From Mayfieldus profundus (lineage in GTDB: Bacteria > Actinomycetota > Thermoleophilia > Solirubrobacterales > 70-9), in the NCBI GenBank assembly GCA_038040325.1, contig JBBPIM010000017.1, positions 1 through 41,864 on the forward strand: a DNA stretch of 41,864 nucleotides, written 5' to 3'. Under the pieces are notes generated by a model. It worked only from the letters and a program-made list of their open reading frames with translations, was not told the origin of the DNA and did not search any database. Positions 16,171 through 23,182 of the stretch are shown piece after piece (the stretch's first letter is position 1; every line of letters starts with the position of its first letter). A program made the translations under genes and the position numbers.

Positions 16171-17388
16171 TCACCGCGCTGCGGAGCGGCCGACGTCGCG
16201 ATCGAGCTGGCGCACCAGCTCCAGGGTGAACTCGACGGCGCGGGTCATCGCGTCGGAGTCGAGCTTGTCGGGCGTGTCCTGGTGGGTGTGGTAGTAGGGG
16301 GGACCGACCCCGTCCTCGGCGCCGATCAGCGAGATCGCGCGGAAGCCGCGCGCGCGGGCGGGCAGGGCGTCGGTGTGGAACGGGATGCGGATCGGGCGCG
16401 CACCGAAGCGGTCGCCGTCCTCGCGGTCGGCGGTGGCGATCGCCTCGCAGAGCTGCACGAGGCGCTCGTCCATCGCATAGCTGACGATCGCGCCCTCGCT
16501 GGCCAGGTAGTGGACGTCGCCGAACGAGACCGAGTCGAGGTTGAGGAAGAAGGTGCTGTCGAGGTCGAGCTCGGAGCGGTGCGCCGACACCCAGCGCGCC
16601 ATCCCCTCGCAGTTGCACTCCTCGGCCCCGGGGAAGACCACCCAGACGTCGAGGTTCTCGGGCGGGTCCTCGTCGAGCGCCTGTGCCGTCGAGAGCACGG
16701 CGGCGACACCCGAGGCGTTGTCGTAGGCGCCGGGCACTATCCCGGAGAGGGCGATGTCGAGCAGCAGCACGATCGAGACCAGCAGCAGCACGGTCGGGAC
16801 CAGCTGCGCCACCGAGACCCATTCGGCGTCGACGCTGGCGAGGCGGGCGCCGCTGACCGCGAGCAGCGGCACGATCCCGCCCCAGAAGATGAGGCGGATC
16901 GGCCCCAGAAGCAGCCTGGCGGTCTCGGAGAGGCGCTTGGCGGTGCGCGTCGAGCGGGGGCCGAACACCCAGCCGGTGCGTGCAGCGTCGTAGTGGGCGC
17001 TGAGGATGAGGCGGGCCGGAGCGTCGGGCTTGGGGCCGGGGGAGGCGACGTTCTGCGAGGCGCGGCGGAAGAACAGGCGGCGCAGGAGGTAGAAGCGGGT
17101 GTTCTGGTCGAGGTACATCGAGGCGGCGGCGACCAGGACCATCGCGAAGCCGAGGGGGGCGACCTCCAGCGCGATCAGCGAGCCGGCGAGCGCGAGGACG
17201 ACGTGCCACGCCAGCACCAGCGAGTACTCGGGGTGCACGTAGGTGGGCTCGAGCTCGGCCTTGCGACCGATCTCGCGCAGCCGCTGCGCCAGCCGGTTGC
17301 CGGCCCGGCGCTCCGCGTCGGTGCCTGGCCAGCGTCCCTCGAAGGAGCACAGCTCCTCGATCAGCTCCCTGCGGCCGTCGGCGTCCAC
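16171..17388 (-). CDS. Membrane-anchored M28-family zinc peptidase
   Basis: The 405-residue protein has an M28 aminopeptidase-type domain interrupted by membrane helices. Zinc-ligand motifs are LILSAHYDAA (His), PGAYDNASGVA (bridging Asp), FPGAEECNCEGM (catalytic Glu-Glu), FLNLDSV (Asp) and the late YYHTHQDTPDKL (His). Hydrophobic stretches near 57-90 and 150-210 are probable TM segments. A GATAAT box (17397-17402) ends 8 nt before the GTG start and no ribosome site is present, suggesting leaderless expression. It is upstream of the acetoacetate-CoA ligase by 16 nt. Substrate is unknown. Confidence 0.85.
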   Translation of the reverse strand: MDADGRRELIEELCSFEGRWPGTDAERRAGNRLAQRLREIGRKAELEPTYVHPEYSLVLAWHVVLALAGSLIALEVAPLGFAMVLVAAASMYLDQNTRFYLLRRLFFRRASQNVASPGPKPDAPARLILSAHYDAARTGWVFGPRSTRTAKRLSETARLLLGPIRLIFWGGIVPLLAVSGARLASVDAEWVSVAQLVPTVLLLVSIVLLLDIALSGIVPGAYDNASGVAAVLSTAQALDEDPPENLDVWVVFPGAEECNCEGMARWVSAHRSELDLDSTFFLNLDSVSFGDVHYLASEGAIVSYAMDERLVQLCEAIATADREDGDRFGARPIRIPFHTDALPARARGFRAISLIGAEDGVGPPYYHTHQDTPDKLDSDAMTRAVEFTLELVRQLDRDVGRSAAR

Positions 17389-17396
17389 GGGCGGGG

Positions 17397-17423
17397 ATTA
17401 TCGCGGGCGGCGGCGTCTATCGT
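17397..17423. promoter_or_regulatory. Divergent promoters for the M28 peptidase and tRNA-Leu(CAA)
   Basis: GATAAT on the minus strand (17397-17402) lies 8 nt before the peptidase start. TATCGT on the plus strand (17418-17423) lies 9 nt before tRNA-Leu. Assignment is by position. Confidence 0.35.
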
Positions 17424-17432
17424 TTAGAACAC

Positions 17433-17515
17433 GCCGGAGTGGAGGAACGGCAGACTCGATTGATTCAAAATCAATTGCCCGAAAGGGCGTGTGGGTTCGA
17501 ATCCCACCTCCGGCA
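17433..17515 (+). tRNA. tRNA-Leu (anticodon CAA)
   Basis: The acceptor arm GCCGGAG pairs with CTCCGGC, with A as discriminator. The anticodon stem ATTGA/TCAAT encloses TTCAAAA, giving anticodon CAA for codon UUG. A long variable arm (TGCCCGAAAGGGCGT) marks a class II tRNA. The T-arm is GTGGGTTCGAATCCCAC. CCA is not encoded. Confidence 0.97.
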
Positions 17516-17590
17516 CTCGATCGATCTGACGCTGATCGAAGGGAACATTCCCGGCCGCGGGCGGTGGAGAACGTTCCCGCTAGTGACCGA

Positions 17591-18127
17591 CTACGCCGGC
17601 TGCGGCGTGCCTTCGTCTGCCGGCGGCTCGGAGTCCGCGCCGTAGTCCTCGCTGTGCCCGATCGGCCGCTCCTCCTCGACCTGCCACTCCTGGTTGAAGC
17701 CGATCAGCACAACGGCGATGACCAGCACCTGGAGCGGGATGAGGATGAGCACCAGCAGCCCGATCAACGGCTCGGGGAACAGCGGGTCGTCGAAGCCCGC
17801 CTTGTCGCGCGCGAACCAGCTCGGTGCCGCGATCGCGGCGAAGATCAGCAGCAGGATCGAGAAGGCGGCCGCCACCGGGAGCACGCCCCGCTGCCAGCGG
17901 GCGACGAAGAACGCGAAGAGGACGTAGAGAGCCACATAGAGCAGGCAGGCGATTCCCATGCCGGCGCCGCCCTCGAGCAGCGAGAAGCCGCCGATCGTGA
18001 TCAGAAAGCAGAGCCCCGCGGTGGCCAGCAGCAGGATGACGACGATGAACTTCGTCGTCTTTGACTCGGCCTTCTCCCGGTTGGGCCGCCAGAGCTCGTA
18101 ACCAGGCCTGACCTCTCCTACCGCCAT
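17591..18127 (-). CDS. Membrane protein of unknown function (about 4 TM)
   Basis: The 178-residue protein has a short charged N-terminus, about four hydrophobic segments (around residues 28-48, 52-75, 84-105 and 122-146), then an acidic Glu/Pro-rich tail after HSEDYGADSEPP. No family is recognised. Longer in-frame starts would run into tRNA-Leu(UAG). The ATG at 18127 is preferred because a TATGCT box (18136-18141) lies 8 nt before it, as in other likely leaderless genes here. No ribosome site is seen. Confidence 0.72.
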   Translation of the reverse strand: MAVGEVRPGYELWRPNREKAESKTTKFIVVILLLATAGLCFLITIGGFSLLEGGAGMGIACLLYVALYVLFAFFVARWQRGVLPVAAAFSILLLIFAAIAAPSWFARDKAGFDDPLFPEPLIGLLVLILIPLQVLVIAVVLIGFNQEWQVEEERPIGHSEDYGADSEPPADEGTPQPA

Positions 18128-18201
18128 CAGACGCAAGCATAGAATCTTCTGGCGACGCGCGCGACACTTCTGCTCCTCAGACCTAGAATCAGGAGCGCCT
18201 C

Positions 18202-18285
18202 GCGGGCGTGCTGGAACTGGTACACAGGCCGGCTTTAGGTGCCGGTGCTCGTAAGAGCTTGGGGGTTCGAGTCCCTCCGCCCGCA
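18202..18285 (+). tRNA. tRNA-Leu (anticodon UAG)
   Basis: GCGGGCG pairs with CGCCCGC, discriminator A. The anticodon loop TTTAGGT gives UAG for codon CUA/CUN. A long variable arm (GTGCTCGTAAGAGC) supports a class II leucine tRNA. A TAGAAT box at 18184-18189 is 12 nt upstream. Confidence 0.97.
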
Positions 18286-18319
18286 TTAGAGACGGCAGTC
18301 CTAGACTTAGACCCGCCAC

Positions 18320-18393
18320 GGGGCAGTGGCCAAATTGGATAAGGCTCCCGCCTCCAAAGCGGGTGATTCCAGGTTCGAGTCCTGGCTGCCCCG
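18320..18393 (+). tRNA. tRNA-Trp (anticodon CCA)
   Basis: GGGGCAG pairs with CTGCCCC with discriminator G, as expected for tryptophan. The anticodon stem CCCGC/GCGGG holds loop CTCCAAA, anticodon CCA. The T-arm is CCAGGTTCGAGTCCTGG. A TAGACT box at 18302-18307 lies 12 nt upstream. Confidence 0.96.
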
Positions 18394-18449
18394 CTCTAGA
18401 ATTGCTGGCGACTCTCAAGTGCTCTATGCACTGAGCCGATTCCAAAAGC

Positions 18450-18710
18450 ATGGATGCCATGGATCGCAACGATCTCGATCAGCAGGCAAACGAGGACCTG
18501 CCGATGGTGGTTGAGCCTGTGGCCGAACGGCCTCGCCCAGTCGAGCCGACCCCCGAGCCCACGGCAGAGCGAGAGCGGGTGCAGCCGCCGCCCACACAGG
18601 ACATAGAGCGGCTGCAGGTCGAGCTCCAGATGGCCGAGGAACGAATCCAACGCGCGGAGAAGCGAACCCGCGAGGCCGAGTCAACCCTTCGTGACCTCAC
18701 CATCGGTTAG
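18450..18710 (+). CDS. Small coiled-coil protein, function unknown
   Basis: This 86-residue hydrophilic protein has a Pro/Glu-rich front half (VEPTPEPTAERERVQPP) and a C-terminal helix rich in Glu/Arg with heptad character (IERLQVELQMAEERIQRAEKR). No family is recognised. A TAGAAT box follows tRNA-Trp at 18396-18401. There is no clear ribosome site, so the start is uncertain between two in-frame ATGs. The end overlaps the next reading frame by 20 nt. Confidence 0.5.
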   Translation: MDAMDRNDLDQQANEDLPMVVEPVAERPRPVEPTPEPTAERERVQPPPTQDIERLQVELQMAEERIQRAEKRTREAESTLRDLTIG

Positions 18711-19176
18711 TCCAAATCCGCTTGGCGAGCCCTCGGCGGGGAGTATCCTCGGCTACGCGGGTCACCATACGGAGGAGGCCGCGACGGCCACGGACGCAGC
18801 ACAGCAGCGCTTCTTTAAGGACAGCGAGCTCGAGCTGTCGCAATCGCTTTGGTGGCGATCCAGGGACTGCAAGCCGTTTCCCGAGGAGGCAAACGGGGGG
18901 CCGGCGCCGCGCAACGGTCACGGGTTCGATGCCGAGCTGCACCGGATCCGCCGCCGCCAGCTCACGCGCCCGCGCAACGGCCCCGCGCGGATGCTCAATC
19001 TCAATGAGGCGACTATCGAGAACCTGCGGGCAGCTGGCCTCACGCGCACCCAGGCTCACCGGATCGTTGCCAGGCGCGCCCGCCGTGACGGCTTCACCTC
19101 CATGAACGAGCTCGACGACCTGCCCGGCTTTCCCGCCCAGCTGCTTTCCTCGTTCAAGCAGCGCGTGACGCTCTGA
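18691..19176 (+). CDS. Helix-hairpin-helix protein, ComEA-like C-terminal domain
   Basis: The last 60 residues (LNLNEATIENLRAAGLTRTQ, then FTSMNELDDLPGFP) form a tandem helix-hairpin-helix unit of the ComEA/competence type, which binds DNA without sequence specificity. The N-terminal 100 residues have no recognised fold. There is no signal peptide, so a secreted competence role is not supported. The GTG at 18691 gives the full frame, but no ribosome site decides it. Starting at the ATG near 18988 would leave only the HhH domain. Confidence 0.65.
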   Translation: MTSPSVSPNPLGEPSAGSILGYAGHHTEEAATATDAAQQRFFKDSELELSQSLWWRSRDCKPFPEEANGGPAPRNGHGFDAELHRIRRRQLTRPRNGPARMLNLNEATIENLRAAGLTRTQAHRIVARRARRDGFTSMNELDDLPGFPAQLLSSFKQRVTL

Positions 19177-19195
19177 CCTTCGCGCCAGGCGCGCC

Positions 19196-20431
19196 TCAGT
19201 GCGGCTGCATGCGGTGGATCGAGTAGTACCCCGCGAGATAGAGGCTGCGCCCGTCGGAGACCATCGGGGTGTAGCCCGGGGACCCGAACTGGAAGACCTT
19301 CTTGTGGGTGCGAACGTCGATGCCGATCGACTTGCCGGTTTCGAAGCTCGAGGTGTAGACGGTATGACCGATCACCGGTGCAGTCCCGGGGATCTCGCCG
19401 CCCACGTCGAAGCGCCAGCGCAGCTTGCCGTTGCCGGCGTCGAGCGCGTAGAGGTGCTTGTCGTAGGAGCCGATGTAGACGGTCGGCTTCGTCCCTGGCA
19501 CCTTCGCGACCGCCGGCGACCCGTAGATGGGGCCGCCGGTCGTGTGCGACCACTCGTATTTCCCCGTGCGCCGGTCCAGCGCGAAGACCGTCCCGTCGTC
19601 ACGCCCGGCGTAGACCTTCCCCTGGTAGATCGCCGGTGACGAGTAGAACCCGCCTTCACCGCCCGGGCCGACCTGCTCGGTGTCGGTCTCCCAGATCTTC
19701 CTGCCGTCGGAGGCACGCAGCGCGAACATCGCTCCGCCGTAATCGCCGCTGTAGATGACCCCCTCCGTGTGACTGGGACTCGCCTTGATCGTGTGCCGCG
19801 CCTCGAAGGTCCAGCGGTTGCTGCCGTCCTTGGTGTGCAGCGCGTAGAGCGTTCCCCGGTCGGAGCCGATGTAGAGCGTTTCGCCGATCACCAGCGGCGA
19901 GGACTCGAGCCGGCTGGGCAGGTGGCGGCGCCACTCGACCTTGGCGGTCTTGGCGTTGATCGCAACGACCCGCCCGTCCATGAACGCCACGAACACCTGG
20001 CCCCGCCCGACCACCGGCGCCGTCACGTCGGAGGGCGGGCCCTTGTACTTGGAGTCGCGCCTCAGGTCCCAGACCACCTTCCCTGTTTCCGCGTTGAGCG
20101 CGCGCACGTTGCTGTACTTGTTGACGAGGAAGAGCTGGCCGAGCGCGATCACCGGCGGGAACTCGATCAGGGCTTGATCGTTGTAGGACCAGATCTGCTT
20201 CAGCGGCGGGTTGAGCTTGGACGGCAGGTAATGGTCGCGCTCCGGGACCCGCCCGAACAGCTTCCACTCGATCAGCCCCTTGCCGGAACCGCTCGATGCG
20301 GCCTTGTCGCCGGACCCCTGGTTCGCGCCGTCGCCGTCGGAGTCGCCGCAGGCGCCGAACAGCGCGATCGGCAGCGCCGCGGCGAGGAGGCAGAGATGTC
20401 GGCGAGCAAGCATCGGATAGAGCATCGGCAT
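19196..20431 (-). CDS. PQQ-repeat beta-propeller lipoprotein
   Basis: The 411-residue protein has a lipoprotein signal (LCLLAAALPIALFGAC, lipid-modified Cys28), a short Gly/Ser/Asp linker and a beta-propeller of repeated blades. The blades show the pattern G-x-V/L-Y-x-G-S/x-x-x-G-x-x-x-A-L, for example VYAGRDDGTVFALDRRTGKY and VYIGSYDKHLYALDAGNGKL. Fits the PQQ/BamB-like propeller superfamily. Binding of PQQ itself is unlikely without the quinoprotein catalytic residues. Probably an extracytoplasmic scaffold. The ATG at 20431 is followed by two other in-frame ATGs; any could be the start. Confidence 0.85.
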   Translation of the reverse strand: MPMLYPMLARRHLCLLAAALPIALFGACGDSDGDGANQGSGDKAASSGSGKGLIEWKLFGRVPERDHYLPSKLNPPLKQIWSYNDQALIEFPPVIALGQLFLVNKYSNVRALNAETGKVVWDLRRDSKYKGPPSDVTAPVVGRGQVFVAFMDGRVVAINAKTAKVEWRRHLPSRLESSPLVIGETLYIGSDRGTLYALHTKDGSNRWTFEARHTIKASPSHTEGVIYSGDYGGAMFALRASDGRKIWETDTEQVGPGGEGGFYSSPAIYQGKVYAGRDDGTVFALDRRTGKYEWSHTTGGPIYGSPAVAKVPGTKPTVYIGSYDKHLYALDAGNGKLRWRFDVGGEIPGTAPVIGHTVYTSSFETGKSIGIDVRTHKKVFQFGSPGYTPMVSDGRSLYLAGYYSIHRMQPH

Positions 20432-20489
20432 TCCGAGCCGACGCCTGAATATCGAATTCGGCCCGCGTCCCGGCTTTGGGTGCGGGACC

Positions 20490-20495
20490 TATAAT
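20490..20495 (+). promoter_or_regulatory. Consensus -10 box for tRNA-Gly
   Basis: A perfect TATAAT lies 12 nt before the tRNA-Gly 5' end. No good -35 is seen. tRNA-Pro, 42 nt after tRNA-Gly, has no box of its own and is probably co-transcribed. Confidence 0.55.
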
Positions 20496-20507
20496 CGGTG
20501 GCCGTCG

Positions 20508-20578
20508 GCGGGCGTGGTGTAACGGTTGCACGAGAGCCTTCCAAGCTCTAAGCGCCGGTTCAATTCCGGTCGCCCGCT
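20508..20578 (+). tRNA. tRNA-Gly (anticodon UCC)
   Basis: GCGGGCG pairs with CGCCCGC, discriminator T. The anticodon stem AGAGC/GCTCT encloses CTTCCAA, anticodon UCC for GGA/GGN. The T-arm is GCCGGTTCAATTCCGGT. Confidence 0.97.
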
Positions 20579-20620
20579 CTGGATGGGACCCCGAGCCGAA
20601 CTGCTCCCCATCCGACATAT

Positions 20621-20694
20621 CGGGGCGTGGCGCAGTCTGGTAGCGCATTCGGCTGGGGGCCGAAAGGTCGCTGGTTCAAATCCAGTCGCCCCGA
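20621..20694 (+). tRNA. tRNA-Pro (anticodon GGG), integration target
   Basis: CGGGGCG pairs with CGCCCCG, discriminator A. The anticodon stem TTCGG/CCGAA encloses CTGGGGG, anticodon GGG. The T-arm is CTGGTTCAAATCCAG. Bases 20649-20689 recur exactly at 27317-27357, and shorter copies of its 3' end recur downstream. This identifies the gene as the attachment site for mobile DNA while remaining intact. Confidence 0.97.
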
Positions 20695-20779
20695 CTGATT
20701 CAACTCGGCCGTCGGGCACGAGATGGCCGCTTGCGGAGGCGCATAGCTCCGCACGGCCGCGCACCACAGCCCGCGAGTC

Positions 20780-20820
20780 AGACACACGAGAGACACACGG
20801 GCTGCTGACCCAGACACACG
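20780..20820 (+). repeat. Three direct iterons AGACACACG near the tRNA-Pro integration site
   Basis: Copies at 20780-20788, 20791-20799 and 20812-20820 start 11 and 21 nt apart, close to one and two helical turns. Such arrays next to a tRNA att site are typical of arm-type binding sites for tyrosine recombinases or excisionases. No integrase gene is nearby. Around them (20695-20918) no confident gene is seen; a short frame ending at 20958 (YLATGRYRDELAEARWVA) may be a remnant. Confidence 0.5.
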
Positions 20821-20918
20821 GACCCCGGCGGGAATCCGCGGAACTCATCGGCCGCACGTCGCGGATCTGAGGCCCGTCAGCCGCTTGTGGTCTGCGGGGC
20901 CTACCTCGCCACGGGGCG

Positions 20919-21242
20919 CTACCGCGACGAGCTCGCGGAAGCTCGCTGGGTTGCCTGAGGCGCGAGCGATTCAGTCACTATCTCGAGTGCGGCAGGCGTT
21001 CCAAGCTGCTCAGCGCATAGGTCGAAGTAGGCGGCGAACTCTTCAACGGCAGGGGACGGATGGTCGCCCGTGCCCCAGAGCAGGTTGTCTTGTCGGAGAC
21101 CGTCCGCGCCCCAGACGCCAGCCATCTTCGCTGCGGCAACAATCGGACACACTCGACCGCCATCGCCGCCCCCGTACGCGCCCGGTCCGATCGCATACCA
21201 ACCACTGCGAAGTGCCCGAGTGAGCCAGACCCGGGTTTGCAA
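20919..21242 (-). CDS. Hypothetical island protein
   Basis: This 107-residue protein is of unknown family. Sequence such as SGWYAIGPGAYGGGDGGRVCP and AVEEFAAYFDLCAEQLGTPA has normal composition and looks coding, unlike the frame upstream. A TTG at 21242 is preceded by GGGAG at a good distance, which decides this start. The end is rich in Ala/Ser. It is the first likely gene after the tRNA-Pro site and runs toward it. Confidence 0.42.
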   Translation of the reverse strand: MQTRVWLTRALRSGWYAIGPGAYGGGDGGRVCPIVAAAKMAGVWGADGLRQDNLLWGTGDHPSPAVEEFAAYFDLCAEQLGTPAALEIVTESLAPQATQRASASSSR

Positions 21243-21358
21243 GGGCGGCTCCCGGTTCCCTGGGTGTGTGGCTGCCTCGCGAGAGCATCGTTTCGCTGGA
21301 GGTCTGTGCATCGGAGGAGCTTGGCGAAGAAGGCGGGGCGGAAGGCTAAACTGCAGGT

Positions 21359-21384
21359 ATGCGCGGCTCTGATGCGCGGCTCTG
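21359..21384 (+). repeat. 13-nt tandem duplication containing a start codon
   Basis: ATGCGCGGCTCTG occurs twice in tandem (21359-21371 and 21372-21384). Since 13 is not a multiple of three, the two ATGs open different frames. The first leads into the frame of the second small ORF below, the second into the first ORF. A TAAACT box (21347-21352) is 6 nt before the first ATG. Confidence 0.8.
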
Positions 21385-21509
21385 GAGCAGCGATTCAGAA
21401 GAAGGGCGGTTATTCGCCCAAGGGCTCTGCCCCTGCGCCGAAGAAGGCGCCTCCGAAGCCCAACGACTCCAAGAGCTCCGCCCAGCCGCCCCTGAATGGA
21501 ACGTCGTGA
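21372..21509 (+). CDS. Small Lys/Pro-tailed ORF, copy A
   Basis: This 45-residue peptide ends in a Lys/Pro/Ser-rich tail with the core KAPPKPNDSKSSAQPP. The same spacing of residues (PPKPxDxxxxAxPP) recurs in the next two ORFs, although their codons differ. This suggests that the protein sequence is under selection. No known family. Its TGA overlaps a GTG in the frame of copy B. The ATG is the second in the 13-nt duplication. Confidence 0.5.
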   Translation: MRGSGAAIQKKGGYSPKGSAPAPKKAPPKPNDSKSSAQPPLNGTS

Positions 21510-21670
21510 TGAGGCGGAGTAGCGGCGACGGGAAGCCCGTACACGGCGGACAAGCTCCGACCGACCAACGTGGGATGCGTCCCCGAGATCAGGGAAACCC
21601 ACCGTCCTCTCCGCCGCCAAAGCCCACCGACTCGGGGCCAGCAGCACAGCCGCCGAGCAAATCGAAGTGA
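21506..21670 (+). CDS. Small Lys/Pro-tailed ORF, copy B
   Basis: This 54-residue peptide can start at a GTG sharing GTGA with the stop of copy A, or at the ATG one codon on. The body is Arg/Gly/Gln-rich and the tail core is SPPPKPTDSGPAAQPP. Alternatively the frame runs from the ATG at 21359 (103 residues) with the same tail. No signal peptide or membrane segment. Function unknown. Confidence 0.5.
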   Translation: MMRRSSGDGKPVHGGQAPTDQRGMRPRDQGNPPSSPPPKPTDSGPAAQPPSKSK

Positions 21671-21813
21671 GTTCTGACCGCGACAAGCTCCAGGAGGGCT
21701 GGAGTCCGGGCGAGAAGGCGATGAAGCCGCTCAAAGCGACCAAACCGCCCTCCAAGGCGCCGCCGAAGCCGAGAGATCCAGCCTCCTCGGCGAGTCCGCC
21801 GAAACCTAAATAG
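21667..21813 (+). CDS. Small Lys/Pro-tailed ORF, copy C
   Basis: This 48-residue peptide starts at a GTG that shares GTGA with the stop of copy B. The front half (DKLQEGWSPGEKAMKPLK) is charged and the tail core is KAPPKPRDPASSASPP, followed by KPK and the stop. It is the third member of the overlapping tandem set. Very basic, with no cysteine. A nucleic-acid or cell-surface polymer partner is possible but unproven. Confidence 0.5.
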   Translation: MSSDRDKLQEGWSPGEKAMKPLKATKPPSKAPPKPRDPASSASPPKPK

Positions 21814-21908
21814 GTAGTAGTCGCAAGACTCGCGGGCTGGATTGTTCGCCCGCGAGACAAAAGTCAGGCACTCGCCCCTATTGGGGCCCAGTGAGAGAGC
21901 CAAGTCGC

Positions 21909-21922
21909 TCCAGTCGCCCCGA
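21909..21922 (+). repeat. Short copy of tRNA-Pro 3' end (att-like remnant)
   Basis: The 14 bases TCCAGTCGCCCCGA are identical to tRNA-Pro 20681-20694. Preceding them, GTCGCT matches the tRNA before its T-loop, with GGTTCAAA and one flanking base missing. This looks like an internally deleted attachment remnant in the same orientation as the tRNA. Confidence 0.55.
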
Positions 21923-23098
21923 TCAACGTGAGGGCCCGCCAAAAGCGGGCCCTCGGGTACACGTCCTAGCTGGGTCGAAACCCGTGAGCATGCGGGCGAG
22001 CACAAGCGCCGCCGCGCCGATCAGCATTCCGGCAACGTCGTCAAGCACGTAGTGCCAGCCAAGGTAGATCGTGGCGAGGAAGGAAAGCGCAAGCCACGCC
22101 CACAGCGCCTGCTTGACGCGACGGCCCAGGTTGAGCATGTAGGCCGCAAGGAGCGCGGTGAAGCTCATCGCGATGTGAAGGGACGCGAAGGCGGCGATCG
22201 CCTGCGGCGTCCCGGTGTCGGTGTTCGCGAGGAACCTGACCCGATCGTCCATCAGGAGCTCTTGTAGACCCGCCACCTCGGTATGCGGCAGCACCGAGAA
22301 CGTCGCCGGGTCGTAATAGATGGGCCCGAGCGCCGGCAACAGAAAATAGCTCGCCGCGCCGAGTACCCAGTTGATCGAAAGCGCGGTGGCGTAGACGAGG
22401 CCGACTTGGAGCCGCTCAGCGAACACGAGGGCAAGCCCAAGCGACAACGGCAGGAAGACGATGAACGCCACGTAGAAGGTGGACAGGATGTCCGCCGAGA
22501 TCCCGGTCCCGAGGAGATCGTGCAGCAGCACCGCCGGGTCGCTGCCGAAGAACATGGCCTGATCAATTTCGGCCAGCTGTCTGTCGAACAGGTCTCCCGG
22601 CCGCAGCAGAGGCACGGCAGCCTTCAGGTTCCTGTAGGCAAGGTAGGTGACGTAGAAGGCGACGATTGCGCCCGCCACCGCGGCCATGCGCTTCGGAGTC
22701 CAGCGCTCTCGCCTCACGGTGCCCATCGCCTCTCGCGACGGCCGCCGCTTCCCGGTGAGGCGCCTGGCGCGCAGGAAGATGTCGAGCCAGACGAGCAATG
22801 CGACGCCGGCGCCAACCTCCACCACGTAAAGCGCGGCGACATGATCCGGATCGCGGAAGGTGAAATCGGCCTGAGCGGTAACCACCAGCGCCGCGACCAG
22901 AGTGAACCCGGCGACAAGCGGCCCGGCCGCGATAGGCCGCCACCCGACCGCACGGTCTGGATGCTCCCCCGTCCTCGAGGTGGATCCGCTTTGGGCGCCG
23001 AGGTCAGCGGCCGGCTCTCGGGTCGACACAGGGCGGAAGCCTAGGTCCTTCGGTCGGGGCGAAGCACCGTCCCTCCCGCGCAGGTCCGAGCACGTCAT
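21923..23098 (-). CDS. PAP2-superfamily membrane protein (inositol-phosphotransferase-like), copy 1
   Basis: The 391-residue polytopic protein has a ~55-residue hydrophilic N-terminus, then about six or seven membrane helices. The PAP2 core is seen: LLPALGPIYYDP, SLHIAMSF with His308, and GWHYVLDDVAG with His349 and Asp353, the phosphatase/transferase triad. The wide TM spacing and the LGPIYY motif fit the PAP2_3/Aur1-like branch, which moves a phospho-head group between lipids. A lipid phosphate phosphatase role is equally possible. AAGGGG precedes the ATG. The gene diverges from a second copy 85 nt away. Confidence 0.85.
   Translation of the reverse strand: MTCSDLRGRDGASPRPKDLGFRPVSTREPAADLGAQSGSTSRTGEHPDRAVGWRPIAAGPLVAGFTLVAALVVTAQADFTFRDPDHVAALYVVEVGAGVALLVWLDIFLRARRLTGKRRPSREAMGTVRRERWTPKRMAAVAGAIVAFYVTYLAYRNLKAAVPLLRPGDLFDRQLAEIDQAMFFGSDPAVLLHDLLGTGISADILSTFYVAFIVFLPLSLGLALVFAERLQVGLVYATALSINWVLGAASYFLLPALGPIYYDPATFSVLPHTEVAGLQELLMDDRVRFLANTDTGTPQAIAAFASLHIAMSFTALLAAYMLNLGRRVKQALWAWLALSFLATIYLGWHYVLDDVAGMLIGAAALVLARMLTGFDPARTCTRGPAFGGPSR
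21930..21954 (-). terminator. Terminator-like hairpin at the end of the first PAP2 gene
   Basis: GAGGGCCCGC (21930-21939) pairs perfectly with GCGGGCCCTC (21945-21954) around a 5-nt loop. It lies in the last codons of the minus-strand PAP2 gene. No clear T-run follows, so it may act as a strong bidirectional stem-loop. Confidence 0.5.
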
Positions 23099-23182
23099 GA
23101 CCCGCCCCTTCGACTAGCCTCCGCCCGTTACCTGGCGTTTACATCATCCGGAAGCACCTGTTCTCTGACGGTCTTCTTCGCC

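Noticed and set aside
20581..20613. GGATGGG/CCCATCC stem between tRNA-Gly and tRNA-Pro as a terminator
   Set aside because: It has a 19-nt loop and no T-run, and tRNA-Pro lacks its own promoter, so read-through is more likely. It may be a processing structure.
20780..20820. A CRISPR array from the repeated AGACACACG
   Set aside because: Repeats are only 9 nt and spacers 2 and 12 nt. There are no cas genes.
20919..21860. A single 313-codon minus-strand gene
   Set aside because: Only the last third looks coding and has a ribosome site. The rest is antisense to the Lys/Pro-tailed ORFs and is full of Arg/Ser.
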